A stretch of DNA of 64,000 nt from Ferroacidibacillus organovorans. GTDB taxonomy: Bacteria > Bacillota > Bacilli > Alicyclobacillales > SLC66. The stretch covers positions 22,670 to 86,669 of the forward strand of contig NZ_LSUQ01000010.1 in the NCBI RefSeq assembly GCF_001642725.1, read 5' to 3'. This document shows, piece by piece, positions 1 to 9,134 of this stretch (position 1 is its first letter; each line of letters opens with the position of its first letter). The notes beneath the pieces were generated by a model. That model was not told where the DNA came from. It saw nothing but the letters and a program-made list of their open reading frames with translations, and made no database searches. Position numbers and translations under genes: made by a program.

Positions 1-249
1 CGCTAAATCAAGCCCAGTCCCATTTTTTCTCCAATCAGAAGGTGATAAGCTGATCACAATGCGACCTTTAGGCCATTGATATCCCGAATTGATCAGCGCG
101 GATCGGACGCGCTCTTTGGCTTCGCGAATGGATGACGCAGGTAGTCCCACAAGTTCAAACGTAGGCAATCCGTTTTGGACATCACCTTCAACACCAACCA
201 TAAAGCCATTCAGACCGTTCAAGGCGACGCTATACACGACGGTGTACAC
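1..249 (-). CDS. YifB/ComM-family Mg-chelatase-like AAA+ ATPase, N-terminal part (runs off the window)
   Basis: Reverse-strand translation from a GTG at 249 gives 83 residues of the N-terminal domain of the YifB/ComM family, with recognisable LNGLNGFMVGVEGDV, NGLPTFELVGLP and REAKERVRSAL blocks and the SPSDWRKNGTGLDLA motif. The AAA+ core and C-terminal domain lie beyond base 1. ComM in Gram-negative bacteria is a branch-migration helicase used in natural transformation; the role of the Firmicute homologue is less settled. An in-frame stop lies a few codons upstream, so GTG 249 is the only reasonable start. The only Shine-Dalgarno candidate is a GGGGG run inside the 3' arm of a hairpin (259-295) 8 bases upstream. 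The gene follows the small Cys-rich gene on the same strand. Confidence 0.85.
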   Translation of the reverse strand, partial: MYTVVYSVALNGLNGFMVGVEGDVQNGLPTFELVGLPASSIREAKERVRSALINSGYQWPKGRIVISLSPSDWRKNGTGLDLA

Positions 250-258
250 AAAATAAAC

Positions 259-295
259 CCCCGTTTCTCTCTAAGCATATGAGAAGAGAACGAGG
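259..295 (-). terminator. Terminator-like hairpin overlapping the yifB-like ribosome binding site
   Basis: On the minus strand the arms CCTCGTT-CTCT and AGAG-AAACGGGG pair over 11 bp, with one G-T pair and one bulged A. They are followed by TTTATTTT and then the GTG start of the yifB-like gene. The hairpin could end transcripts of the upstream Cys-rich gene or attenuate the ATPase gene. The U-tract is imperfect, so strength is uncertain. Confidence 0.4.
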
Positions 296-317
296 TTGAC
301 CATGCCGTATAGCAGAA

Positions 318-743
318 TTACTGCTGATTTTGAAAATCTCTCGTTTGGTTAAGGTGAAGTGCGTGGATATCACAGAGTGTTTTTCGCACCTCGTCGATCC
401 AGGCCACATCACCGAGTTCTTGCGCCACATTCCACACATCGAGCAAATGATCGATTTGCGCTTCCGTGACATAAGGTTTGGACGATGGATCAGGACCCGG
501 GTACATCGCCAAAATAGCATCAATCTGCCCACTCGCGAGAATGTCGAAAAGGCTTGCGCGCTTTAGGCCATCTGTCTCACAGTGATGGGTATAGAGTGTA
601 ACTTCCGTAAAAATTTGCGGTGCCACGCGCATGGTGTGACAGGTGTGGCAGAAAAGGAATGGAACATCTGTGAGCAGTACACCGCCTTCGGAGTATAAGG
701 GCGCTAAACGAGCAGTCATGGTGGTACCACAGCAGAAGTCCAT
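318..743 (-). CDS. Hypothetical 141-aa protein with a Cys-rich N-terminus (YgiT-like zinc finger pattern)
   Basis: The start ATG at 743 is preceded by an AAGGGGG Shine-Dalgarno and a good sigma-A promoter. The N-terminus has a Cys pair at residues 4-5 and a CHTC at 32-35, spaced like a small zinc ribbon of the YgiT type, which suggests metal binding. The rest is acidic and helical, with a repeated DV.W.DEV-type C-terminal segment and no membrane segment. I do not recognise the protein and give it no function. The ORF also opens 24 codons upstream, but that extension lacks a ribosome binding site and overlaps the promoter, so it is rejected. It is divergent from the MFS transporter gene. Confidence 0.6.
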   Translation of the reverse strand: MDFCCGTTMTARLAPLYSEGGVLLTDVPFLFCHTCHTMRVAPQIFTEVTLYTHHCETDGLKRASLFDILASGQIDAILAMYPGPDPSSKPYVTEAQIDHLLDVWNVAQELGDVAWIDEVRKTLCDIHALHLNQTRDFQNQQ

Positions 744-758
744 TTCAATTCCCCCTTG

Positions 759-795
759 TATAATTGTATTATAACAGAGCTGTTGTTTCTTGCAA
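759..795 (-). promoter_or_regulatory. Sigma-A promoter of the Cys-rich gene with an overlapping 6-bp dyad
   Basis: Read on the minus strand, TTGCAA (790-795) lies 16 bases from TATAAT (768-773). The -10 box forms one arm of an inverted repeat TATAAT-TGT-ATTATA at 759-773, a plausible small operator. The start codon is 25 bases downstream of the -10. Confidence 0.55.
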
Positions 796-829
796 TACCG
801 ATACAGCATTTTCACACTTCTTCCACCTG

Positions 830-858
830 TTGTCCATAAGGTTATAAACCAGTAAAAT
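830..858 (+). promoter_or_regulatory. Likely sigma-A promoter for the MFS transporter gene
   Basis: TTGTCC (830-835), a 17-base spacer and TAAAAT (853-858) lie 27 bases before the GTG start at 886. It is divergent from the promoter of the Cys-rich gene. Confidence 0.5.
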
Positions 859-885
859 GATACGAAAAAAGGGGATTAATCGTCA

Positions 886-2106
886 GTGTTAACGCGTGAA
901 TCTTTAAGCCGATTACTCCACTTGCCGAGAGATATGAAGATTTTTCTTTGGACAGACGCTTGCTTTGGATTGTCGATAGGAATCTCGAATACGCTATTAA
1001 ATCTCCATCTCAACGCGCTCGGATACGGCGCGACCATGCTCTCCCTGGTCAATGATGTGGTGCCTATGGTGGCGCTTATCCTCTCCGTACCGCTTGGACA
1101 TCTGGCGGATCGCTATGGACGAAGCAAGACGCTGTGGCTCGGGACTCTGCTCATGGCACTTGGGGCGGTGCTCGTCCCCTTGTTTTTGACGAGACTGGGA
1201 ATTCTATTTGGAGAGGTCGTATTTGCAGTCGGCCAGGCGATGATTATGTCTACTGAATTCGCCGTCGTCGCGCAGTACATGCCAGCCAATGACCGCCATT
1301 TTAGCATTTCACTCGTTTACGCAAACTTTACATTGATGATCGGAATAGGGGCGCTGCTCGGTGGTTTTTTGCCAGCGCATCTGCCGCTTTTTCACACCCT
1401 ATACGGCTCAACGCTCTTGCTTGGAGGACTGATTTTTCTTATCGCCCCAGTCGGGCGGTTATTTCTTACACCCGTTCCGTCGATGCACAAGCAAGGTGAG
1501 AAACCGGCAGCTCTCTTTGAGCGACCGAATCGTCAGATTCTTACGTTCTCGATTTTTTCCTTTATTTCGGGACTTGCTTATGGTTTTGTCGGGCCGTATT
1601 TGAATCTGATCATTAAAAATCAATTTCACATGTCGGTGTCGCTGATTGGTCTTTTGCTCGCGCTTAATCAATGCGCGCTTTTCATCGGATCCGTAAGTAC
1701 CTCGTGGCTCGTCGAGCGATTTGCTTTACAACGCACGATTGCCTTTTTGCTGATAATCGTTTCACTATCCTACGCAAGTCTTGGCTTTGGAGCTTCGTTT
1801 TTACTATTTATTGTGCTTTTACTTATTCAATCAATGAGCAGTATGGCCTTTTTTCCACTGCTCGACAGTACAGCAATCGATGTCGTTCGCGACGCGTTAC
1901 GCGCAAAAATGCAATCGTATCGAGCGCTTTTTCGCGGTGTTGGGAATGTGATTTCCGTTTATACCGGAGGGCTATGTTTGGCGCACCATGCATATGGGCT
2001 CGCTTTTTTATTGACGGGTTTCATCTATGGGGGAATGCTCATCTACTATCTTCGCTTCATTCGTTCACAGATTGGAAACACATCCAGTGAAACGCTTGGC
2101 GCCTAG
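886..2106 (+). CDS. Major facilitator superfamily transporter
   Basis: This is a 406-residue integral membrane protein with about 12 predicted hydrophobic segments in two six-helix halves. The MFS motif A sequence GHLADRYGRSKTLW lies in the loop between helices 2 and 3 (residues about 70-83), and a central hydrophilic loop (residues about 198-215) separates the halves. It is a proton-coupled exporter or uptake permease of unknown substrate, in the broad drug/sugar-exporter-like part of the superfamily. The GTG start at 886 follows AAAAAAGGGG; an ATG 50 bases downstream is an alternative. It has its own promoter and is not in an operon with sucC. Confidence 0.85.
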   Translation: MLTRESLSRLLHLPRDMKIFLWTDACFGLSIGISNTLLNLHLNALGYGATMLSLVNDVVPMVALILSVPLGHLADRYGRSKTLWLGTLLMALGAVLVPLFLTRLGILFGEVVFAVGQAMIMSTEFAVVAQYMPANDRHFSISLVYANFTLMIGIGALLGGFLPAHLPLFHTLYGSTLLLGGLIFLIAPVGRLFLTPVPSMHKQGEKPAALFERPNRQILTFSIFSFISGLAYGFVGPYLNLIIKNQFHMSVSLIGLLLALNQCALFIGSVSTSWLVERFALQRTIAFLLIIVSLSYASLGFGASFLLFIVLLLIQSMSSMAFFPLLDSTAIDVVRDALRAKMQSYRALFRGVGNVISVYTGGLCLAHHAYGLAFLLTGFIYGGMLIYYLRFIRSQIGNTSSETLGA

Positions 2107-2158
2107 TGGGTGTAACGCAGAAAGAAAGGAATTTACGTCATCAACGTGTTCCTGATCC

Positions 2159-2187
2159 TTGAAATTTGTACCCTATTCGGTCATACT
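2159..2187 (+). promoter_or_regulatory. Probable sigma-A promoter of sucCD
   Basis: TTGAAA (2159-2164), a 17-base spacer and CATACT (2182-2187) lie in the 160-base gap before sucC. The leader is about 75 bases, with no obvious riboswitch. Confidence 0.4.
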
Positions 2188-2266
2188 TCGAGAGTCAGGA
2201 TTGTCTTATTCACAGAGTTTTTTCACTCAGTTTGGCGCGAGTTCATCGTGCTCGGGAGGAATAGGC

Positions 2267-3424
2267 ATGAATATTCACGAGTATCAAGCAAAATCCGTTT
2301 TAAAACAGTACGGTGTTTCGGTACCCGATGGAACGGTTGCCTTTACAGTAGAAGAAGCTGTAAAAGCTGCAGAAGTTTTCGGTGGCCGGGCGGTTGTGAA
2401 AGCGCAGATTCATGCGGGTGGTCGAGGCAAAGCGGGTGGGGTAAAGCTTGCGCGATCGATGGATGAAGTGCGCGCGCACGCGCAGGAAATTCTCGGAAAA
2501 ACGCTTGTGACCCATCAAACGGGTCCTGAAGGTAAAGTGGTCAAACGACTTCTCATCGAAGCGCTTACGGATATTAAAAAAGAGTATTATATTGGCGTCG
2601 TAGTCGACCGAGCGACCAGTCGGGTTGTGCTTATGGGTTCTGAAGAAGGCGGGATGGAGATCGAAGAAGTCGCCGCTCACTCACCCGAAAAGATTTTCCG
2701 ACAAGTGGTTGATCCGGCTGTTGGACTTCGCCCTTTTCAGGCTCGCGCCTTGGCCTACGCGATGAATATTCCGACAGATCTCATTTCAAAAGCGGCAGAA
2801 TTCATGCTTTCACTTTATCAGGCGTTTGTCGATAAGGATTGTTCGATCGCCGAAATCAATCCGCTTGTTGTCACAGGAGACGGAAATGTGATGGCACTGG
2901 ACGCAAAATTGAATTTTGACAGTAATGCTCTTTATCGACATAAAGATATTCTTCAATTGCGCGATCTTAATGAAGAGGATGACAGAGAGATCGAGGCTTC
3001 GAAGTATGATTTGAGTTACATTTCCCTCGCTGGAAATATTGGTTGCATGGTCAATGGCGCTGGACTCGCAATGGCGACAATGGATACGATTAAGTACTTT
3101 GGAGGATCTCCGGCAAACTTTCTTGACGTGGGCGGTGGCGCAACGGAAGAAAAGGTCACTGCAGCGTTTAAAATCATCCTCTCGGATCCTGGCGTCAAAG
3201 GGATTCTCGTGAACATTTTTGGTGGCATTATGAAATGTGACGTCATCGCAAATGGCGTGATTGCCGCCGCTCGACAAATCGGTCTTGATCGTCCTTTGGT
3301 TGTTCGCTTGGAAGGAACGAATGTAGAACTAGGAAAAAAATTGCTCGCTGAGTCAGGTCTTGCAATTTCATCAGCCGATTCACTCGCTGAGGCGGCACAA
3401 AAGATCATTCAATTGGTTCAATAA
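2267..3424 (+). CDS. sucC: Succinate-CoA ligase (ADP-forming) subunit beta
   Basis: SucC binds the nucleotide and succinate and, with SucD, interconverts succinyl-CoA and succinate with substrate-level phosphorylation in the TCA cycle. The 385-residue product has the usual family length. It starts [17 protein letters not shown], carries the ATP-grasp segments ([19 protein letters not shown], residues about 40-58; the EINPLVV strand near 200) and the ligase-CoA domain with [13 protein letters not shown] and [13 protein letters not shown]. The ATG at 2267 with GGGAGGAATAGGC upstream is chosen over an upstream in-frame GTG because the family begins MNIHEYQ. sucD follows 21 bases downstream. Confidence 0.97.
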   Translation: MNIHEYQAKSVLKQYGVSVPDGTVAFTVEEAVKAAEVFGGRAVVKAQIHAGGRGKAGGVKLARSMDEVRAHAQEILGKTLVTHQTGPEGKVVKRLLIEALTDIKKEYYIGVVVDRATSRVVLMGSEEGGMEIEEVAAHSPEKIFRQVVDPAVGLRPFQARALAYAMNIPTDLISKAAEFMLSLYQAFVDKDCSIAEINPLVVTGDGNVMALDAKLNFDSNALYRHKDILQLRDLNEEDDREIEASKYDLSYISLAGNIGCMVNGAGLAMATMDTIKYFGGSPANFLDVGGGATEEKVTAAFKIILSDPGVKGILVNIFGGIMKCDVIANGVIAAARQIGLDRPLVVRLEGTNVELGKKLLAESGLAISSADSLAEAAQKIIQLVQ

Positions 3425-3445
3425 GATAGAACAGGAGGGATTTTC

Positions 3446-4351
3446 TTGAGCATTTTGGTCAATCGACAAACGCGTGTCATCACTCAAGGAATCAGTGGTA
3501 AAACTGGACTTTTTCATACACAACAAGCGATTGCGTATGGTACAAAAATGGTTGGTGGCGTCACTCCTGGAAAGGGTGGTACGAACATAGAAGGTGTCCC
3601 TGTATTCAACACAGTTGAACAGGCAGTTCGTGAAACGGGTGCGAACGCTTCGGTGATCTACGTGCCTCCCGCGTTTGCGGCCGATGCAATCATGGAAGCG
3701 GCGGATGCGAATTTACCGCTCGTCATTTGCATCACAGAAGGGATTCCGGTGCTCGATATGGTCCGTGTAAAGCGTTACCTTGAGGGCCGTAAAACGCGTC
3801 TCATTGGACCCAACTGTCCAGGGGTGATCACGCCTGATGAGTGTAAGATTGGCATCATGCCTGGATACATCCACAAGCGTGGTAGAGTCGGTGTCGTAAG
3901 CCGCAGCGGAACGCTTACGTATGAAGCTGTTCATCAATTGTCGACGCTTGGCATTGGTCAATCGACAGCCGTCGGAATTGGCGGAGATCCTGTAAATGGG
4001 ACGAATTTTGTCGACGTCTTGACGATGTTTAATGAAGATCCTGAAACGGAAGCGGTCATCATGATCGGTGAGATCGGCGGTACTGCAGAAGAAGAAGCGG
4101 CAAACTATGTAAAAAATCACATGAAAAAGCCAGTGGCTGGCTTTATCGCGGGACAAAGCGCGCCTGAAGGAAAGCGCATGGGTCACGCCGGCGCGATCAT
4201 CTCAGGTGGTAAAGGAACTGCCGTGGAAAAGGTTGCGGCGATGGAAGCTGCAGGAATTCACGTTGCCAAAACGCCTTCTGAGATGGGGAGTACACTTTAC
4301 AAAATGCTGGAGGAACGCAATCTGCTAGAAGTTTGTAAGATTGCCCAGTGA
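3446..4351 (+). CDS. sucD: Succinate-CoA ligase (ADP-forming) subunit alpha
   Basis: SucD carries the CoA-binding Rossmann domain and the phosphorylated histidine. The 301-residue product shows [17 protein letters not shown] near the N-terminus, [10 protein letters not shown] in the middle, and [14 protein letters not shown] containing the catalytic His near residue 248. The start is TTG 3446 with a strong AGGAGGGA Shine-Dalgarno 7 bases upstream, which fits the family start. It forms a two-gene operon with sucC and ends before the terminator at 4412. Confidence 0.97.
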   Translation: MSILVNRQTRVITQGISGKTGLFHTQQAIAYGTKMVGGVTPGKGGTNIEGVPVFNTVEQAVRETGANASVIYVPPAFAADAIMEAADANLPLVICITEGIPVLDMVRVKRYLEGRKTRLIGPNCPGVITPDECKIGIMPGYIHKRGRVGVVSRSGTLTYEAVHQLSTLGIGQSTAVGIGGDPVNGTNFVDVLTMFNEDPETEAVIMIGEIGGTAEEEAANYVKNHMKKPVAGFIAGQSAPEGKRMGHAGAIISGGKGTAVEKVAAMEAAGIHVAKTPSEMGSTLYKMLEERNLLEVCKIAQ

Positions 4352-4411
4352 GATAAGACTTCTGTATTTATCTCTGACACATGTAAATTATTTACAAAAT
4401 TTGATCGCGGT

Positions 4412-4454
4412 CCCTCTGGTGATATGTGAAACTATCGCTAGAGGGGGTTTTTTT
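4412..4454 (+). terminator. Rho-independent terminator of sucCD that also contains the dprA Shine-Dalgarno
   Basis: The arms 4412-4424 and 4433-4445 pair over 13 bp (CCCTCTGGTGATA with TATCGCTAGAGGG, two G-T pairs) around an 8-base loop, followed by GG and seven T. The GTG start of dprA is the very next codon, so the 3' arm and trailing GG form the GAGGGGG ribosome binding site of dprA. Confidence 0.85.
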
Positions 4455-5564
4455 GTGGCTGATTCGATCGATCGAATGAAGGAGATGCTCTTCTGGTTGA
4501 AGCTGCTCTCGGTGCAAGGAATTGGCATTCAGCGTGCCTTTCAGATCAGGGGTGAACTCGTATCATTCGATGAAGCGGATCGCGCAACCATCGAACAATG
4601 GCGACATTTGTGTGGCTCTGAAAAAATTGCGGAATCGCTATACCAGGCTTTTCGCGTCTCGCATGAATATCTCGAGGAAAAAATAATCACACAAAAAGTC
4701 AGTTTTGTCGTATGGTCGGATGGTGACTACCCACATTTATTGCGTGAGATTGCGGCCCCGCCTCCATTCTATTTTTACAAAGGCAAACGATTGACGGATC
4801 ATCATCGCATCGCAATCGTAGGGACTCGCAACTGTACATCGTATGGTAGACATGTGGCATATGAAACGGCACTCGCATTATCGAATGCGGGCACTGAAGT
4901 AGTGTCTGGTCTGGCGCAGGGGATTGACGGAAATGCACACCGGGGAGCAATCGCAGGTGGAACACCTACCATTGCCGTTCTCGGATCAGGTGTACACACG
5001 ATTTACCCTCAAGAGCATCGCGCTTTGGCACAACAGATTATCGATCAAGGAGGCTCACTTCTTAGTGAACACCTTCCTTGGATAGGTCCACAAAAACACC
5101 ATTTTCCGAGAAGAAACCGAATGATTAGCGGATTGTGTCGCGCCGTGATCGTCGTTGAGGCGCCAGTCAAAAGCGGTGCGCTGATTTCAGCTCGCTATGC
5201 GCTTGAAGATAATCGCGAAGTGCTTGCGGTACCTGGAAACATCACGTCTGATCGTTCAGCGGGTACAAATTTACTCATTATGGATGGGGCGACGCCACTG
5301 CTTTGCTCTTCGTCTGCTCCGCTTCAGGTTGGTTCTCCGCTCGCGGTTCCTTTCGTGCAGGCCGAAACGGCGATCAGAAATGGAGAGACATCACTTGTAG
5401 AAAAGATTATTGCTGAACTTCAGACAGGATCAAAAAGTGTCGAAACGTTGTGTACTGCACTCTCTCTTTCGAGCGAATCGGCAGCGGTTCATCTTCTCTC
5501 ACTTGAATTGGATGGGAAGATTCAGAAAAGATTGGACGGAAGATATGAATGGCAAGCTCGTTGA
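4455..5564 (+). CDS. dprA: DNA-processing protein DprA (Smf)
   Basis: DprA binds incoming single-stranded DNA and loads RecA during natural transformation. The 369-residue product has an N-terminal helical region, the Rossmann-like core with AIVGTRNCTSYGRHVA (residue about 120), GLAQGIDGNAHRGA and AVLGSGVHTIYPQEH, and a C-terminal winged-helix-like segment (last 60 residues). GTG 4455 has GAGGGGG 7 bases upstream. A more upstream start exists but would run through the sucD terminator, and ATG 4476 has no ribosome binding site. It is first in the dprA-topA-trmFO-xerC-hslVU-codY cluster. Readthrough of the sucCD terminator may be required for expression. Confidence 0.93.
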   Translation: MADSIDRMKEMLFWLKLLSVQGIGIQRAFQIRGELVSFDEADRATIEQWRHLCGSEKIAESLYQAFRVSHEYLEEKIITQKVSFVVWSDGDYPHLLREIAAPPPFYFYKGKRLTDHHRIAIVGTRNCTSYGRHVAYETALALSNAGTEVVSGLAQGIDGNAHRGAIAGGTPTIAVLGSGVHTIYPQEHRALAQQIIDQGGSLLSEHLPWIGPQKHHFPRRNRMISGLCRAVIVVEAPVKSGALISARYALEDNREVLAVPGNITSDRSAGTNLLIMDGATPLLCSSSAPLQVGSPLAVPFVQAETAIRNGETSLVEKIIAELQTGSKSVETLCTALSLSSESAAVHLLSLELDGKIQKRLDGRYEWQAR

Positions 5565-5631
5565 GGATTTGCATATCCTTTCAATCGAGTGATAAGATGT
5601 GTTGAATCTTCAGTATGCGAGGAGGAGACCG

Positions 5632-7737
5632 ATGGCCGACTATCTTGTCATCGTTGAGTCACCCGCAAAAGCCAAAACCATCGGGAAATATTTAGGAAGC
5701 AAGTACATCGTGAAAGCTTCCATGGGGCATGTGAGAGACCTTCCAAAAAGTCAACTAGGTGTCGATATTGATCACGGATTTGAACCGAAATATATTACGA
5801 TTCGTGGAAAAGGCGACGTCCTGAAAGAGTTAAAAGACTCCGGTCGAAAAGTAAAATCAATCTTCCTGGCTGCTGACCCTGATCGGGAAGGAGAGGCGAT
5901 TGCGTGGCATTTAGCGCAGAGTTTGGACGTTGATCCTTCCCGACCGTGTCGCGTAGTCTTTAACGAGATTACGAAGCAGGCGGTCAAAGATGCGTTTAAA
6001 CACCCGCGAGCAGTAAACATGGATCTCGTTCACGCCCAACAGGCGCGACGTATCCTTGATCGCCTTGTAGGGTATCGCATCAGTCCGCTTTTGTGGAAAA
6101 AGGTGAAACGCGGTCTTTCGGCAGGTCGTGTTCAATCCGTCGCGGTGCGCTTGGTCGTTGATCGAGAGCGCGAGATACGCGCCTTCACACCAGAAGAATA
6201 CTGGACTGTGCGTGCACAATGCAACGTCTCAGGGGAGCGTTTTGTGGCTCAGTTTTACGGATATAAAGGAAAAAAACAAGAATTAAAAACACATGAAGAT
6301 GTGGTATCACTCTTTACGCGTGTCAAAGGGCAACCATTTGTCGTAGACAAGGTTCGCGCCAGTGAGCGAAAAAGGAATCCATCCCCTCCTTTTACAACGA
6401 GTAGTTTACAGCAGGAAGCGGCGAGGCGACTGGGGTTTCGCGCGCAGCGCACCATGTCTGTCGCCCAACAATTATATGAGGGAATTGATTTGCCCAAAGA
6501 GGGCGCTGTAGGGTTGATCACGTACATGCGAACGGATTCAACACGCTTGTCAGATACTGCGCTCACAGAAGCGCGCGCGCAAATCGTAGCAGTTTATGGT
6601 GATGCCTATGTGCCAGATCAACCGCGCGTCTACTCAACGCGCCAAGGCGCACAGGATGCGCACGAGGCGATTCGTCCAACCTCCGCCATGCGTGACCCGG
6701 AATCACTCAAATCAATTCTCAGTCGCGATCAATATCGATTGTATAAGTTGATCTATGAGCGATTCCTTGCGTGTCAAATGGCGTCCGCTGTGCTTGATAC
6801 TTTACAGGTAGAAATTCTGGCAGGAGAAGCAACGTTTCGCGCGTCAGGTTCAAAAATCAAGTTTCCTGGTTTTATGAAACTCTACATCGAAGGTTCTGAT
6901 GATCAAGAAGAAGAAGAAGGTTTTCTGCCGCCTTTGCAAGAGGGACAGACCCTGGAGCCAAGGCCGACATTAAAAGAAGAACAACATTTTACCCAACCGC
7001 CACCGCGTTTTTCTGAAGCGCGTCTTGTCAAAAGCATGGAGGAGTTGGGGATTGGTCGCCCGAGTACGTATGCGCCAACGATTGAAACGATTCAAAAACG
7101 CGGGTATGTCTTGCTGCAAGAAAAACGTTTTGTGCCAACTGAACTCGGTGAACTGGTCATTGACCTCTTGAAGGAATTTTTTCCGACCATTGTCGATGCT
7201 GATTTTACAGCACAACTCGAAAAGCAGTTGGATGATGTGGAAGATGGCGATGTCGACTACGTCAAGATGCTTGATCTCTTCAATCGAGACTTTGAGCAGT
7301 ATCTTGAAATCGCAGAAAAGAGTATGGAACACGTTACACTTGAAGACGAATTGTCAGACGAAATCTGCGAAAAATGCGGAAGACAGATGGTTTTTAAACA
7401 CGGCCGATTCGGAAAGTTTTTGGCATGTCCAGGATTTCCGGAGTGCAGAAATGCCAAACCAATTCTAAAACCGCTTGATGTCGCGTGTCCACGTTGCAGC
7501 AAACCGCTCGTTCAACGCAGTGGGAAAAAAAGAAGAGTCTTTTACGGATGTTCCGGTTATCCAGAGTGTAACTATGTACTGTGGGATGAACCGGCAATGC
7601 GTCCTTGCCCGTCTTGTGGTGAACCTCTTATAAAGAAGAAAAATAAGCGCGGTGAACAAATCGTCTGTTCGAATGCGGACTGCCAACATGTTGAACAAAG
7701 CGATGAGAGCGTTACGGTGGGCTCTGACGGAAGGTGA
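5632..7737 (+). CDS. topA: DNA topoisomerase I (type IA)
   Basis: It relaxes negatively supercoiled DNA through a 5'-phosphotyrosine intermediate. The 701-residue product begins with the Toprim domain ([18 protein letters not shown]; acidic [14 protein letters not shown] near residue 82). The catalytic Tyr lies in [12 protein letters not shown] near residue 300, and [20 protein letters not shown] follows. Three C-terminal Cys4 zinc ribbons are present (CEKC...CPGFPEC, CPRC...CSGYPEC, CPSC...CSNADC). ATG 5632 has a GGAGGAG ribosome binding site. The gene is 67 bases after dprA and almost abuts trmFO. Confidence 0.97.
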   Translation: MADYLVIVESPAKAKTIGKYLGSKYIVKASMGHVRDLPKSQLGVDIDHGFEPKYITIRGKGDVLKELKDSGRKVKSIFLAADPDREGEAIAWHLAQSLDVDPSRPCRVVFNEITKQAVKDAFKHPRAVNMDLVHAQQARRILDRLVGYRISPLLWKKVKRGLSAGRVQSVAVRLVVDREREIRAFTPEEYWTVRAQCNVSGERFVAQFYGYKGKKQELKTHEDVVSLFTRVKGQPFVVDKVRASERKRNPSPPFTTSSLQQEAARRLGFRAQRTMSVAQQLYEGIDLPKEGAVGLITYMRTDSTRLSDTALTEARAQIVAVYGDAYVPDQPRVYSTRQGAQDAHEAIRPTSAMRDPESLKSILSRDQYRLYKLIYERFLACQMASAVLDTLQVEILAGEATFRASGSKIKFPGFMKLYIEGSDDQEEEEGFLPPLQEGQTLEPRPTLKEEQHFTQPPPRFSEARLVKSMEELGIGRPSTYAPTIETIQKRGYVLLQEKRFVPTELGELVIDLLKEFFPTIVDADFTAQLEKQLDDVEDGDVDYVKMLDLFNRDFEQYLEIAEKSMEHVTLEDELSDEICEKCGRQMVFKHGRFGKFLACPGFPECRNAKPILKPLDVACPRCSKPLVQRSGKKRRVFYGCSGYPECNYVLWDEPAMRPCPSCGEPLIKKKNKRGEQIVCSNADCQHVEQSDESVTVGSDGR

Positions 7738-7742
7738 GAGAC

Positions 7743-9080
7743 GTGAGTGAATCATCCAATCATGTCACGGTTGTCGGTGCTGGGTTAGCCGGTTCCGAGG
7801 CAGCTTGGCAATTGGCAAATCGCGGTGTTGCCGTGACGCTCGTGGAGATGAGAGGCGTTGTTCAGACACCTGCACATCGTGGGGTTGATTTTGCGGAACT
7901 GGTTTGTTCAAACAGTTTGCGATCAAACGCACTTACAAACGCAGTGGGCCTGTTAAAAGAGGAAATGAGACGCCTCAATTCGCTGATCATGCTCTGCGCG
8001 GATCGACACGCAGTTCCTGCGGGCGGCGCGCTCGCAGTGGATCGAGAAGCATTCTCGCGCGAAATCACAGATCGGCTGTCGAATCATCCGCAGATCTGCG
8101 TGCGCAGAGAAGTTGTAGAAGCGATTCCTGAAGGTGTGACCATTCTTGCGACAGGTCCGCTTACGAGTGAACGACTGAGCGAATCAATCGCTTCTTTTAC
8201 CGGTCAGTCTTCTCTGTATTTTTACGATGCGGCCGCGCCGATTGTAGAGCATGCATCCATTGATATGACGAAAGCGTTTATCGCTTCACGTTATGGAAAA
8301 GGTGAAGCTGCGTACATCAACTGCCCGATGGATGAAGAGGAGTTTAACCGGTTTTATGACGCACTTGTTGCTGCGCAGACGGCAGAATTGCACTCGTTTG
8401 AAAAGGAAATTTATTTTGAAGGGTGCATGCCGGTCGAAGTAATGGCAAAAAGAGGACGACAGACGCTGCTTTTTGGACCGTTAAAACCGGTTGGTCTCGC
8501 TCATCCGGAGACGGGGAAAGAGGCGTTTGCCGTGGTGCAATTGCGCCAGGATAATGCAGCGGCTACTCTTTACAACATGGTCGGTTTTCAGACGCATCTT
8601 AAGTGGGGAGAACAAAAGCGAGTATTTCAATTGATTCCAGGGCTTGAGAATGCCGAATTTGTAAGATTCGGTGTAATGCATCGCAATACCTTTTTGCGCT
8701 CACCGCTCGTGATTAAAGAGACGTATCAAGCAAAAGACCGTTCTTCGCTCTTTTTTGCGGGCCAAATTACTGGTGTGGAAGGGTATGTTGAATCGGCTGC
8801 ATCTGGGCTGGTCGCTGGTATCAATGCGGCTCGTTACATATCGTCGCAAGAGCTGCTTGTCTTTCCTCGTGAAACTGCGATCGGTAGTCTCGCTTATTAC
8901 ATTACACACGCCGATCCCGAACATTTTCAACCGATGAACGCCACGTTCGGATTATTGCCGCCTCTTGAGCAACGAGTGAGGTCAAAAATCGAAAAGAATG
9001 AGAAACTTTCGTTACGGTCTCTTGATATTGTTCAGAATCTTATAGATAAAGATGTCAATTCGCTTGCAAGTCGATTCTGA
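7743..9080 (+). CDS. trmFO: Methylenetetrahydrofolate--tRNA-(uracil-5-)-methyltransferase TrmFO
   Basis: This FAD- and folate-dependent enzyme makes ribothymidine at position 54 of tRNA. The 445-residue product shows the N-terminal dinucleotide-binding motif [27 protein letters not shown], the [26 protein letters not shown] block and the C-terminal [19 protein letters not shown] flavin-binding segment, all typical of TrmFO (formerly Gid). GTG 7743 is preferred because GGAAGG lies 8 bases upstream; a GTG at 7734 overlapping the topA stop is the alternative. It sits between topA and xerC as in Bacillus. Confidence 0.96.
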   Translation: MSESSNHVTVVGAGLAGSEAAWQLANRGVAVTLVEMRGVVQTPAHRGVDFAELVCSNSLRSNALTNAVGLLKEEMRRLNSLIMLCADRHAVPAGGALAVDREAFSREITDRLSNHPQICVRREVVEAIPEGVTILATGPLTSERLSESIASFTGQSSLYFYDAAAPIVEHASIDMTKAFIASRYGKGEAAYINCPMDEEEFNRFYDALVAAQTAELHSFEKEIYFEGCMPVEVMAKRGRQTLLFGPLKPVGLAHPETGKEAFAVVQLRQDNAAATLYNMVGFQTHLKWGEQKRVFQLIPGLENAEFVRFGVMHRNTFLRSPLVIKETYQAKDRSSLFFAGQITGVEGYVESAASGLVAGINAARYISSQELLVFPRETAIGSLAYYITHADPEHFQPMNATFGLLPPLEQRVRSKIEKNEKLSLRSLDIVQNLIDKDVNSLASRF

Positions 9081-9134
9081 ACTGTGTTACCATACATCAG
9101 CCGGGTCGAATGGTGTCGAAAGCGGGGAGCGTTC

